Source: Epichloe hybrida
Lineage: Eukaryota > Ascomycota > Sordariomycetes > Hypocreales > Clavicipitaceae
Assembly: GCA_019022495.1 (NCBI GenBank)
Contig: JAFEKR010000001.1
Span: 6,262,001-6,326,000, forward strand
Direction of reading: 5' to 3'
Length of the DNA stretch: 64,000 nt
The position numbers and the translations under genes were made by a program. The notes under the pieces are model-generated. The model was given only the letters and a program-made list of their open reading frames with translations, did not search any database and was not told the DNA's origin. Shown piece by piece: positions 9,985 through 21,689 of this stretch. Numbering within the stretch: position 1 is the first letter of the stretch; each line of letters begins with the position of its first letter.

Positions 9985-12900
9985 TTTCTTAGTACTTGTG
10001 ATTTGCTTATGACTTGCTATGCTTCCTCCTTATTTTACTTTAATAGAAAGCCTAAATTATATGTTAAGCGCTTTCTATATCTTCTGCTACTACCTATTAA
10101 TTATATTCGCTTAGCTAACCCTTCTATTTCACTAGGTATTTATTACCTTCATGAGTCTTCCTATAATCCTTAACTTCTTTAACTTTAAATTCATTATCTT
10201 TATCTTTAAGGTCTAGTATTAGCATTTCTTTGTCTATAGCATCTTTCTAGCGGTTCTATAGCTCTAATAAACTAACGTAAAATATGTTATGTAGTTAACT
10301 ATACTTATTAGGTAGCGCTAGTCAGTACGCTTATTTACTTATAGTATTAAGTATCCGAAATGGCCTAATAAATCTAGGGGTTAGCTTCCATTTCGTGTCC
10401 TTAAGTCTAATATTCTTTGCTAATAGTAGTACTAGGTCTTCTCTTTTTAAGGTTAATAGCTAGTGTTATTAGTTATAATACTTTACCTATGCTTTGGTAG
10501 CTCTTGCCTAGTTATATGCTAGTTTCTCCCTAACCTTATATAGCTTTTATACGCGTGTGTGGGCTTCTAGGACCTCCCCCTCCCTGCTCTTACCCTTAAG
10601 AGCTAGACAAAACTTAGGCAAATAGCCTATGAGAGCGTAGTTAAGGGAGTAACCCGTTATCCTATTAATAGTATTATTACACGTGAATTAAGCTATTAGG
10701 AGTAGCTTTAGCCATAGCTATTAGTTTTCTTTAATAAAGTATTATAAGTAATGTTTAAGCACTTAGTTTATTCTCTCTATCTACCTATTAGTTTAGGGGT
10801 GAAATACTATTAAAAGCCTACGCTTTATATATAATAAGTAACATACATCTAACTAGAATTAGCTTGTAAATACTAATTCTCTATTAGATATAATACCCTC
10901 TAGCGCCCTAAATTAAAGCTTAATCTCCTTATAAAATAGCTTTGCTAATTTAGCCGCGTTAATTATAGTCTATACAGGGAGGAAGACAGAGTACTTAGTA
11001 AATTAGTCTATAATCACTAGGATTACGTTAGTTTCTTAGTTACCTAGCTATACTAGTAGTAATCCTATAATAAAATCTATTAAGATCTCTGCTTACGGTT
11101 ACCTTAGTATTAGCAGTAATTTAAGGCTTCTATACGGGCGGTGCCTCCTAGCTACTACGCGCTAGCATACTCCGTAGCTAGATATATAGTCTAAAATAGC
11201 TTTACTTATTACTAGCCACTAATAGTAATGTTTTAGTAGTTTAAGAGTACGTTTAGTCCTAAAGTAACCTACTAATAGATTGTTATAGTATAGCTATAGA
11301 AGCTCCTATTATAAGATAGGCTCCCGCGGAATAACTACCTAGTCTTTATACATTAGGAGGCCCCTTACACTATGTAACTATAGACTAGCTTTTCCCCTCC
11401 CTTTTACTTAGGAGTTAACCTTACCTCTGTGCTTTTATAAATCTAGATCTTAGTCCTATGCCTTCTATAGTAGTTACGCTAATAGTTTATTTACCACGGA
11501 TTAGTAGGGATTTAGTAACATAATAGCCCCCTAAATTACTTATACTATGCTAATGTCTTAAACACACGCTACCTTCTCCTTAAAATTACCCTTATTTAGC
11601 TAACCTATTACTAGATTCATAGTAGCTAACTAGCCTTTTACCTAGGCTACTCTTGCCTTAGTAGGTTCTAAGACTAGCGTTATACTATAACTTCTTTAAT
11701 ATATTAGTACTTCTTCTTCTACTATAAAGATATCTACTATCTTCCTTTAAAGCTCTAGTAGGAGCGCCTTATTTAATATAGGTTTGCCCTTATAATTAGA
11801 CCTTCTTAATAGTATGTCTATAGGGTTACTCTTCCCTAGTCTATACTTAATTATAAAATAGAAAGGGTAGAGGAATATACACTATTATGCCTATTTTCTA
11901 TTTAGCTTCTGCTACCTTATAAAGGTCTATAGGTTATAATGGTCTAATAGGACCTTTATAGGTATCTCCACGCCTTTAATATAATATTGCTAGTGTTTAA
12001 ACGACTTTACTATGGTAAGTAACTCTTGATTAGCTATGCTATAGTTACGTTTAGCGTCTATAAACTTCCTTAACTAAAAGGCCACTAGATGCTAATAGCC
12101 CTTATTATCCTGCTAAGATAGGATTCCTACTATTATAAAAATCGAGGCATCTGTCTTAATATATACTGCTTAACTTAGGTTATAGTATTAGAGTAGAGGT
12201 GCTTACTAAAAGGCATCTTTTAGCTAGTTAAACACTAACCGCTCCTTTTCTCTAAATATAAACCTCCTAGTCTGGATGCTATTTTAACTACCCTTTATTA
12301 GCGTATAAAGAGGTGCTATAATCCCGGAGTATCTATAGATAAACTATTAATAAAAGTTATAAAACCTAAGGAATAACTATATATCCTTAAAACTTATCAG
12401 CTCCTTCTATTCTCTAATTATATTAACCTAGTAAGTATCTATTAATATCCTATTAATAAAGAGAATAAATCCTAGGAATTCTACTAATTCTTTATAGAAA
12501 GAGCACTTAGAGGGTTTTATATATAACTCCGCTAACCTTATATGTTTAAGAACTTACTTAATATATTTAGTGTGCTCCTTCTTTATCTTAGAGAAGATTA
12601 GGATATTATCTAGATATACTATATAAATAGTATTAACTAGCCTATGTAATGCCTTATAGATATAACTCTAGAAAGTAGCTAAGGTATTTATTAACCTAAA
12701 AGGCATTATAAGGTACTTATAGTGCCTATAATACATACAAAAAGCTATCTTTTACTTATTACCCTCTTTAATGCGAATTTAGTAGTACATATCCTTAATA
12801 TTAATCTTAGAAAAGAAATAGGCCCCTTAGTATTAATTAAGAATCTCTAAAATTAGGGGGAGAGTGTAATAATTCTTCTATGTTACCTTATTAAGCCCTT

Positions 12901-13900
12901 AATAGTTAATATATAGCTAGAGCGTTCTATCCTTCTTTAGCATAAATAGAATAGGCGCGCCCGCTAGGCTCTTTAAGGGTCTTATCTAACCTTTCTTTAG
13001 GTTATTATTAATGTATTCCCAGAGCTCTCTAAGCTTGCTTTAGGAGAGAGAATAGATTAGTCTATATAGGGGTGTAGCTCCTAGTATAAGATTAATTATA
13101 TAGTTAGTTAACTTCTTTAATAGGAGGCTCCCTGCCTTATCTAATGTAAACACGTCTTTAAACTTACGTAGTTCCTCTAGGATATCTTTAATAGTTTTAT
13201 ATGCTTTCGCCTCCTCTTTATCTTTAAGAGGGATAAACTTATCTTTTATTACGCTTATAATAGCATATATAATTATCTTATTATGTATTACCTTTACGAA
13301 CTTACGGGGAGTTATTAGTAAAAAGGCTACCTTTCTCTTTTTAAACTACTATTCTCGTAAGTGTAAGTAAAGATATATATGTTCTTCCGTAAGCGTATGT
13401 ATTCTAATTAATATAGGGCTTCCCTCTGCTCTTAGGTCCCTATTAATAGCTATATATAGTAACTTAAGGTCTTTCTCTTTACCCTATAAATCTTTAATTA
13501 AAATAGGCACCTTATAGACATTATATTAGGGAACTATTAGAGCCCCTACTACCTTTAAGATAGGTGCTATGGCCTTAGCCTAATTAAGCTTATAAGTCTA
13601 TGCAAATTAGGCACTTATAATGTTAATCTTAGCGTAACTATTAAGATCCGCTGCTATTTTAATATCTTTATGCCTATAAATAGTAACTAGTGTATAGAAT
13701 TAGCATCCTACTAGTACCCTAGTGTCTAAGGCAAAGGTAAGGGCTTTTACTTTTGCCTCTAGGAGTTTTCCTAACCCTCTTACTAGTCTTTCCTTAGCTT
13801 ATTATAATTATAAATAAGGTGCTCTATACTACTATAATTAAAGCACTATTTTCTTCCTTATAGTCTATTATTATTTAGATAGGTAGCTAGGGTCTTTTCC
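9985..13900 (-). pseudogene. RIP-degraded pol of element A
   Basis: Read from right to left on the minus strand, the order is reverse transcriptase, integrase, C-terminal chromodomain-like segment. The reverse transcriptase active site is legible at 12605-12616 as YLDN instead of the family YLDD, a G-to-A change at the second aspartate. The integrase zinc-binding zone lies near 11.1-11.3 kb and the chromodomain-like end near 10.02-10.16 kb. There are many in-frame stops, so it is inactive. Chromodomain-bearing integrases are typical of chromoviruses, a branch of Ty3/gypsy elements common in fungi. Confidence 0.8.
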
Positions 13901-14887
13901 TTATCCTTATCCTTATCTTTTTAGTCCCTATTTGGCTAATACCCTTATAAGGAGTTACGTCTTTAGTGTTAAGCTACCTTATATAGCCCCTTCTCTTCTA
14001 AATCATTTAGCTTTCGCTTATTCTTTAATATTACCTCCTAGAATCACTAGGTAAGTTATATAACATTTTCTTATGTTAGACTAGTGATATTTATATATAG
14101 GTTAATATAATCTTATAAGTTAGGAAGTAATTTCATAAAGAATATAAGAGTATAAGTCTTTTCTAGAGTGCATTCTAGGTGTTTCTCTAGCAAATCTAAG
14201 TAAATACTAAACTTAATAGGACTTTAGCCCTCTTTTTGCTTTGCGTTTTCTAGCTACGTAGCTATTTATATATTATGACTTACGAAGTCTTTAAGTAGCG
14301 TAAGGGTCTAGTCTTAGAACTTATCCTAGTTATCCTTAGGATAATCCTAACTATTAGCTAGTTATTCTTTAACATATTAGTTTTATCTAGCCTAATAGTT
14401 TGTATATATGTAGTTAAGTGTAAAGAGAATCTTTTAGTTATCCTAGTAATACTTTTTCTTCGCCCCCTTAAAGGCATAGTTAAGGTTATTAAGCTATATT
14501 TTATACTTTTATAGGTTTATAAGGTATTAGAGTTCTATAATATTTTAGACCTTAACTTCTTAGCTACTAAGGCTTAAGGATAAACTATTTTTTTAGCCCC
14601 TTTTTACTAGTTCTCTGTAAGATTATATTAAGTTAGTAAGCTTCTTTTCTTAATTCTATAGTTCCTTAAGTTACTTAAGCTAAGTAATTCGCTCCCTAAC
14701 CACTACCTCTTTTACTACTATAGTAAAGGGTATAGCTTTAAATAGGGTTATAAAATATAGTATATCCCTAGCTATAGTATTACTATTATCTAGCTAATCC
14801 TAAGTAATATGTAATATAGTTCTAGTAGATTAGGTTATTCTCCCCCCTATATTACTCTTAGGTAGCTAGTAGGAGAAGCTTTAGAAT
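13900..14887 (-). pseudogene. RIP-degraded gag region of element A
   Basis: This segment lies between pol and the coding-sense 5' LTR, where gag is expected. It is too mutated to read a capsid or zinc-knuckle motif. The assignment rests on position and on its parallel in element B. Confidence 0.45.
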
Positions 14888-15057
14888 TATAAGAATAAAG
14901 GGATAGCTAGGTAAGAGGTATAGGGGCGTTTATATATTAACTAAAGCTTACTAGGTCTAAGTGTGTTGTGCGTGCGAGTCGCTGACTTATAGCTAGTGGC
15001 TCGCTAGTGTCACGTGGACCTAGCCTTACAGCGTGGTGCGCTAGCGGGGTGCACCTG
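14888..15057 (-). repeat. Right LTR of element A, main part
   Basis: 170 of 191 bases. The remaining 21 bases lie at 21664-21684, on the far side of element B. The first half carries many C-to-T/G-to-A changes relative to the left LTR, while the last 90 bases are almost unmutated. Confidence 0.88.
15053..15057. repeat. Left 5-bp target duplication of element B (ACCTG)
   Basis: ACCTG precedes the TGTGAG start of element B. ACCCG follows its CTCACA end at 21659-21663. The single C/T difference is a RIP-type transition. Confidence 0.85.
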
Positions 15058-15259
15058 TGTGAGAACAAAGGGATAGCTAGGCAAGAGGTATGGGGGCGTT
15101 CGTATATTGACTGAAGCTTGCTAGGTCTAAGTGTGTTGTGCGTGTGAGTCGCTAACTTATAGGTAGTGACTTGCTAGTGTTACGTGGACCTAGCCCTAGG
15201 GCGTGGTGCGCCCGCCTAGTAGTATGCTAGCGCGCTAGTGTTATAAGTAGGGCCTTATA
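15058..15259 (-). repeat. Left LTR of element B (3' LTR in coding sense)
   Basis: 202 bp. The first 65 bases are unmutated (GAGAACAAAGGGATAGC...), after which RIP-type changes begin. It is longer than the LTR of A because of a short GC-rich insertion (CCCGCCTAGTAG...) near its end. Confidence 0.88.
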
Positions 15260-15539
15260 ATTACCCCCCCACTTTTAGCTAGGCTCCTAAATAGCTTTTG
15301 GTAAGTACTATATAGCTATTTGCTAAGTAGTAGCTATACTAAAACAATAATAAATAATATTAGTGTTTAAGTATAAATTTACCTATGACTCCCTATTATA
15401 TCGCTAACTTTTCCCTTTCTTATCTATAGCAAACTTTTCCCTAGATACTATTATATTATTAGTTACTACAACTCTACCTTTACTACTTGCCTTATTATTA
15501 GAATAGAATTGGACGGGGAAAGCATTAAGAGCGTTATTA

Positions 15540-16500
15540 TTATAGCCGTCCCTAATATCTATTTAAGAGGATGTTCCTGTATGCATTATCTGCGCATAGG
15601 TTACGCGGACTTTAAGAAGAATTCTCTAGCTAAGCCTAACGTCCCTTAGATTAACTATTAATTCCCTAGTGTGCTAACTGCTATTATTAAAGGGAAACAT
15701 TCAAAGCGTTATATCTAGTGTGTTAAACGTAGTAATACTTATGAGATAGTAAGTACGTTATATTCTCTGCTCTTTTAGTCCCTAATTACCTATGTCTCTC
15801 TAGGCAATGCTAACTATATGAGGGGATTTTCTAGATTTTCTTGCTGTCCTTAATTAGGTAAAAACTTTGATGGATGCCCTAAGCGATTAGGACCTTAATA
15901 ACCCTAATGATTATATGTTTTCTGAGGTAACTTACTGCTGTTTTAGCACTTATTATCTAAACCTTATTTTGGGGTTTAATTACGCTAATATAGCTTATTA
16001 TGTTTCCTTTAGTTTAACTAGGGCCGCTAAGGTCTATTAGGTATATTTTATTGCGTGTTCTCTAGACCTTTGCTTACTTCCTAGGTAGGCCGCTTTAGCT
16101 ACATATAATTAGTATATTGTTTTACGCTAGCAACTTTTAGTTACTATGTATTCTACCCCTGCCCTAGGGATTGTGAGTTATTACTCCTCCTTTGCTACCT
16201 ATTTGCTAACTTTTATAGCTAAACTACGCTATATGTTATGATTCCTAGAAGAGAAAAATAACTTTATAGCTATAATATTATAATCTAGGATTTGTGCCCT
16301 GGGGGGTGGCGAAGCACTGGTTTTTCTAGGCAATGGAGGTGGTGGTTTAGGAGGATAAGAGCAAGGGCGCTAAGTACCTCCTTTGTAATGGCGTTGTTTT
16401 AATGCATAAGGGGGTAACTATAGAAGGGTTTCCTGTGAGACTCCCCTCCTTATAGGTATCTTTTCTTTTATTATTTAGTAGATAGTCTGACAAGGGTTTT
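15540..16500 (+). pseudogene. Degenerate accessory reading frame of element B, antisense to pol
   Basis: On the plus strand the frame reads GCSCMHYLRIGYADFK, then EVTYCCFSTYYLNLILGFNY, SFSLTRAAKVY, and near the end VTIEGFPVRLPSL, interrupted mostly by TAG where CAG (Gln) would be expected. It is collinear with the frame in element A but clearly diverged at the residue level, whereas pol of the two elements differs mainly by transitions. Function unknown. The Cys-x-Cys start could bind metal. Confidence 0.62.
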
Positions 16501-16549
16501 AATTAGAGTGTGATAGCGGCTAACAAGGCTAGGCCTTTTTTATAATTAC

Positions 16550-19500
16550 CTTATCCCTTATTACTTATGACTTAATTATGTCTTGCTATGCTTTCTGCTT
16601 GTTTTACTTTAATAGAAAGCTTAAATTATACATTAAGCGCCTTCTATGTCTTCTAACGCTACCTATTAATTATATTTACTTAGCTAGCCCTTTTATTTTA
16701 CTAGGTATTTGTTACCTTTACACGTCTTCCTGTGATCCCTAACTTCTTTAACTTTAAACTTATTATTGTTATCTTTAAGGTCTGGCATTGGTATGTTCTT
16801 ATCTAGGGCGTCTTCCTAGCGATTTTATAGCTCTAATAGGCTAATATGGAATATATTATATAGTTAGCTATACTTATTAGGTAGCGCTAGTTAGTACGCT
16901 TGTTTACCTATAGCGTTAAGTATCTAAAATAGCCTAATAAATCTTAGGTTTAGCTTCTGTTTTACGTCCTTAAGCCTAATATTCTTTGCTAATAGTAGTA
17001 CTAAGTCTCCTCTTTTTAAGGTTATTAGCTAATATCTCTAGTTGTAGTACTTTGCCTACGCTTTAGTAGCCCTTGCTTAGTTATACGCTAGTTTCTTCCT
17101 AACCTTATATAGCTTTTTAACACGCACATAAGCCTCTAGGACCTCCCCCTCTATACTCTTGCCCTTAAGAGTAAGGCAGAACTTAGGCAAATAGCCTATA
17201 AGAGTGTAGTTAGGGGAGTAGCCTATTATCCTGTTAATAGTATTGTTATATATAAATTAGGCTATTAGGAGTAGCTTTAGCTATAGTTATTAGTTCTCTT
17301 TAATAAAATATTATAGGTAATACTTAAGCACCTAATTTATCCTCTCTATCTACCTATTAGTTTAGGGGTAAAATGCTATTAAAAGCCTTTGCTTTACACA
17401 TAACTAGTAATATACCTCTAACTAGAATTAGCTTATAAATACTAATCCTCTGTTAGACATAATGCCCTCTAGCGCTCTAAATTATAGCTTAATCTCCTTA
17501 TGGAATAACTCTGCTAATTTAGCTATATTAATTATAGTCTTTATAGGAAGGAAGATAAAGTACTTAGTAAATTAGTTTATAATTACTAGGATTATGTCAG
17601 TTTCTTGCTTACCTAGCCGCACTAGTAGCAAACCTATGATAAAGTCTATTAAGATCTCTGCCTATAGTTGCCTTAGTATTAGTAGTAATTTAAGGCTTCT
17701 ATAGGGGCAGTGCTATCTTGCTATAACGCGCTAGTATACTCCATAGCTAGATATATAGTCTGAAATAGCTTCACTTATTACTAGCTACTAATAGTAATGT
17801 TTTAGTAGCTCTAGAGTGCGTTTAGTCCTAAAGTAACTTACTAATAGATTATTATAGTGTAGCTATAAAAGCTCTTATTATAAGATAAGCTCCTATAGAA
17901 TAACTACCTAGTTTTTATATATTAGGAGGCCCCTTATACTATGCGACTATAGACTAGCTTTTCCCCTCCCTTTTACTTAGGAGTTAACCTTACCTTTATG
18001 CTTTTGCAAATCTAGATCTTAGTCCTATGCCTTCTATAGTAGTTACGCTAATGGTTTATTTACCGTAGATTAGTAAGGATTTAGTAATATAATAGCCCCC
18101 TAAATTGCTTATGCTATGCTAATGTTTTAAATACATACTACCTTCTCCTTAAAATTACCCTTGTTTAGCTAACCTATTACTAGATTTACAGTGGCTAACT
18201 AGCCTTTTACCTAGGCTACTCTTACCTTAGTAGGTTCTAAGACTAGTATTATGCTATAACTTCTTTAATATATTAGTACTTCTTCTTTTACTATAAAGAT
18301 ATTTACTATCTTCCTTTAAAGCTCTAGTAGGAGTGCCTTATTTAATATAGGTTCGCCCTTATAATTAGACCTTCTTAATAGTGTATCCGCGGGGTTGCTC
18401 TTCCCTAGTCTATACTTAATTATAAAATAGAAAGGGTAGAGGAATATATACTATTATACCTATCTTCTATTTAGCTTTTACTACCTTATAAAGGTCTATA
18501 GGTTATAATAGTCTAATAGGACCTCTATAGGTATCTCCACGCCTTTAATATAATATTACTAGTGTTTAAATAACTTTACTATAGTAAGTAGCTCTTAATT
18601 AGCTATGCTATAGTTGCGTTTAGCGTCTATAAACTTCCTTAACTAAAAAGCCACTAGATACTAATAGCCCTTATTGTCTTGCTAAGATAGGATTCCTACT
18701 ATTATAAAAATCAAGGTATCTATCTTAATACGCACTACCTAACTTAGGTTATAGTGTTAGAGTAGAGGCGCTTACTAAAAGGTATCTTTTAGCTAGTTAA
18801 ATACTAACTACTCCTTTTCTCTAAATATAAACCTCCTAGTCTAGATACTATTTTAACTGCCCTTTATTAATATATAAAGAGGTGCTATAATTCTAGAGTA
18901 TTTATAGATAAACTATTAGTAGAAGTTATAGAACCTAAGAAATAACTATATATCCTTAAAACTTATTAGCTCCTTCTATTCTCTAATTATATTAACCTAG
19001 CAAGTATTTATTAATATCTTATTAATAGAGAGGATAAACCCTAGGAATTTTACTAATTCCTTATAGAAAGAGCACTTAGAGGGTTTTACATATAACTCTA
19101 CTAACCTTATATATTTAAGGACTTACTTAATATATTTAGTGTGCTTCTTCTTTATCTTAGAGAAGATTAAGATATTATTTAGATATACTATATAAATAGT
19201 GTTAACTAGCCTATGTAGCGCTTTATGGATATAACTCTAGAAAGTAGCTAGGGTATTTATTAACCTAAAAGGCATTATAAGGTACTTATAGTGCCTGTAA
19301 TATATATAAAAAGCTATCTTCTATTCATTGCCTTCTTTAATGCGAATTCAGTAGTATACGTCCTTAATATTAATCTTAGAAAAGAAATAGGCCCCTTAGC
19401 ATTAATTAAGGATCTCTAAAATTAGGGGGAGAGCGTAGTAATTCTTTTATATTACCTTATTAAGTCCTTAATAGTTAACACATAGCTATAGCATTCTATC

Positions 19501-20450
19501 CTTCTTTAGCATAAATAGGATAGGCACGCTTACTAGGCTCTTTAAGGGTCTTATCTAGCCTTTCTTTAGGTTATTATTAATATATTCCTAGAGCTCCCTA
19601 AGTTTACTTTAGGAGAGAGAATAGATTAGTCTATATAGGGGTATAGCTCCTAGTATAAGATTAATTACATAGTTAGTTAACTTCTTTAATAGGAGGCTCC
19701 CTATCTTATCTAATACAAACATGTCTTTAAATTTATATAGTTCCTTTAGGATATCTTTAATAGTCCTATATGCTTTTACCTCCTCTTTATCTTTAAGAGG
19801 GATAAACTTATTTTCTATTATACCTATAATAGCATATATAATTATCTTATTACGCATTACCTTTATAAACTTATAGGGAGTTAGTAGTAAAAAGGCTACC
19901 TTTCTCTTTTTAAACTACTATTCTTATAAGTATAAGTAAAGATATATACATTCTTCCGTTAGCGTGTGTATTCTAATTAATATAGGGCTTCCCTTTGCTC
20001 TTAGGTCCCTATTAATAGCTATATATAGTAACTTAAGGTCTCTCTCTTCGCCCTATAAATCTTTAATTAAAATAGGCACCTTATAAATACTATATTAGGG
20101 GACTATTAAAGCCCTTACTACCTTTAAGATAGGTATTATGGCCTTAGCCTAATTAAGCTTGTGAGTCTGTGTAAATTAGGCGCTTATAATATTAATCTTA
20201 GCATAACTATTAAGATCCGCTGCTATTTTAATGTCTTTATGCCTATAGATAGTAACTAGTATGTAAAATTAGCGTCCTACTAGTACCCTAGTATTTAAGG
20301 CAAAGGTAAGGGCTTTTACTTTTACCTCTAGGAGTTTTCCTAACCTTCTTATTAGTCTTTCCTTAGCTTATTATAATTATAGAAGAAATACTCTGTACTA
20401 CTATAGTTATAGCACTATTTTCTTTCTTATAGTTTATTATTATTTAGGTA
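16550..20450 (-). pseudogene. RIP-degraded pol of element B
   Basis: Minus-strand reading shows, from right to left: a short open stretch (19609-19857) whose protein contains the pre-RT pattern KFKDMF...PLYRLIYSLS; the reverse transcriptase active site at 19174-19185, read as YLNN instead of YLDD; an integrase zinc-binding zone (LELLKHYYY...DYISS) near 17.7-17.83 kb; and a chromodomain-like tail near 16.58-16.72 kb (KYLVK-x-KG...ALEDIEGA). Trp and Gln codons have become stops. Inactive. Confidence 0.82.
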
Positions 20451-21456
20451 AGTAGCTAGGGTCTTTTCCTTGTCCTTATCCTTATCTTTTTAGTCCTTAT
20501 TTAGCTAATACCCTTATAGGGAGTTATATCTTTAGTATTAAGCTACCTTATATAGCCCCTTCTTTTCTAAATTATTTAGCTTTTACTTATTCTTTAATAT
20601 TACCTCCTAGAATTACTAGGCAAGTTATATAATATTTTCTTATATTAGACTAGTAATATCTGTGTGTAAGTTAATATAATTTTATAAGTTAGGAAGTAAT
20701 TTTATAAAGAATATAAGAGTATAAGTCTTTTCTAGAGCTTATTCTAGGTGTTCCTCTAGCAAATCTAAGTAAATACTAAACTTAATAAGACTCTAGCTCT
20801 CCTTTTGCTTCGCGTTTTCTAGCTACGTAGCTATTTATGTATTATAACTTACAGAGTCTTTAAGTAGCATAAGGGTCTAGTCTTAGAACTTATCCTAGTT
20901 ATCCTTAGGATAATCCTAACTATTAGCTAGTTATTCTTTAATATATTAGTCCTATCTAGCCTAATAGTTTATATATATATGGTTAAGTGTAAAGAGAATC
21001 TTTTAGTTATTCTAGTAATACTTCTTCTTTACCCCCTTAAAGGTATAGCTAAGGTTATTAAGCTATATCTTATGCTTCTATAGGTTTATAAGGTATTAGA
21101 GTTTTATAATATTTTAGACCTTAATTTCTTAGCTACTAAGGCTTAAGGATAAACTATCCTTTTAGCCCCTTTTTACTAGTTCTCTATAAGATTATATTAA
21201 GTTAGTAAGCTTCTTTTCTTAATCCTATAGTTCCTTAAGTTACTTAAGCTAGGTAATTCGCTCCCTAACCACTACCTCTTCTACTACTATAGTAGAGAGT
21301 ATAGCTTTAAATAAGGTTATAGAATATAGCATATCCCTAGCTATAGTGTTACTATTATCTAGCTAATCCTAAGTAATATATAGTATAGTTCTAGTAGATT
21401 AGGTTATTCTCCCCCCTATATTACTCTTAGGTAGCTAGTAGGAGAAGCTTTAGAAT
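20450..21456 (-). pseudogene. RIP-degraded gag region of element B
   Basis: Located between pol and the coding-sense 5' LTR. No readable capsid or zinc-knuckle motif survives, so the assignment is by position. Confidence 0.45.
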
Positions 21457-21658
21457 TATAAGAATAAAGGGATAGCTAGGTAAGAGGTATAGGGGCGTTT
21501 ATATATTAACTAAAGCTTACTAGGTCTAAGTGTGTTATGCGTGCAAGTTGCTAACTTATAGGTAGTGACTTGCTAGTGTTATGTGGACCTAGCCCTAGGG
21601 CGTGGTGCGCCTGCCTAGTGGTGCGCTAGCGCGCTAGTGTTGTGAGTAGGGCCTCACA
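21457..21658 (-). repeat. Right LTR of element B (5' LTR in coding sense)
   Basis: 202 bp and collinear with the left LTR, but its outer start is mutated to TATAAG. RIP-type changes fill its first half and fade towards the CTCACA end. Confidence 0.88.
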
Positions 21659-21663
21659 ACCCG
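21659..21663. repeat. Right 5-bp target duplication of element B (ACCCG)
   Basis: Directly follows the CTCACA end of element B and pairs with ACCTG at 15053-15057. Confidence 0.85.
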
Positions 21664-21684
21664 TGTTGTGAGTAGGACCTCACA
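21664..21684 (-). repeat. Right LTR of element A, last 21 bp
   Basis: The bases from TGTTGTGAG to CTCACA complete the interrupted right LTR of element A. They match the end of the left LTR apart from RIP-type changes. Confidence 0.85.
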
Positions 21685-21689
21685 ATAGA
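21685..21689. repeat. Right 5-bp target duplication (ATAGA) of the composite
   Basis: Matches 7942-7946, just left of unit X, rather than any five bases directly left of element A. Confidence 0.75.

Larger units (their letters stand above)
15058..21658 (-). mobile_element. Ty3/gypsy LTR retrotransposon B, nested in an LTR of A
   Basis: A complete 6601-bp element with 202-bp LTRs at both ends (15058-15259 and 21457-21658), TGTGAG/CTCACA termini and a 5-bp target duplication. It inserted into the right LTR of element A in the same orientation. A polypurine tract (on the minus strand, a G run beside the left LTR at about 15260-15277) and pol remnants show right-to-left transcription. It is related to A, and the pol regions align with an offset of about 6570 bp. 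Heavily RIP-mutated. Confidence 0.9.
8518..21684 (-). mobile_element. Ty3/gypsy LTR retrotransposon A (interrupted by element B)
   Basis: Element A spans left LTR 8518-8708, internal region 8709-14887, and right LTR 14888-15057 continued at 21664-21684. Both LTRs are 191 bp once element B is removed. A G-rich polypurine tract lies, on the minus strand, beside the left LTR (about 8709-8722), and the reverse transcriptase and integrase remnants also read on the minus strand, so transcription ran right to left. The internal region is RIP-degraded and non-autonomous. Confidence 0.88.
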
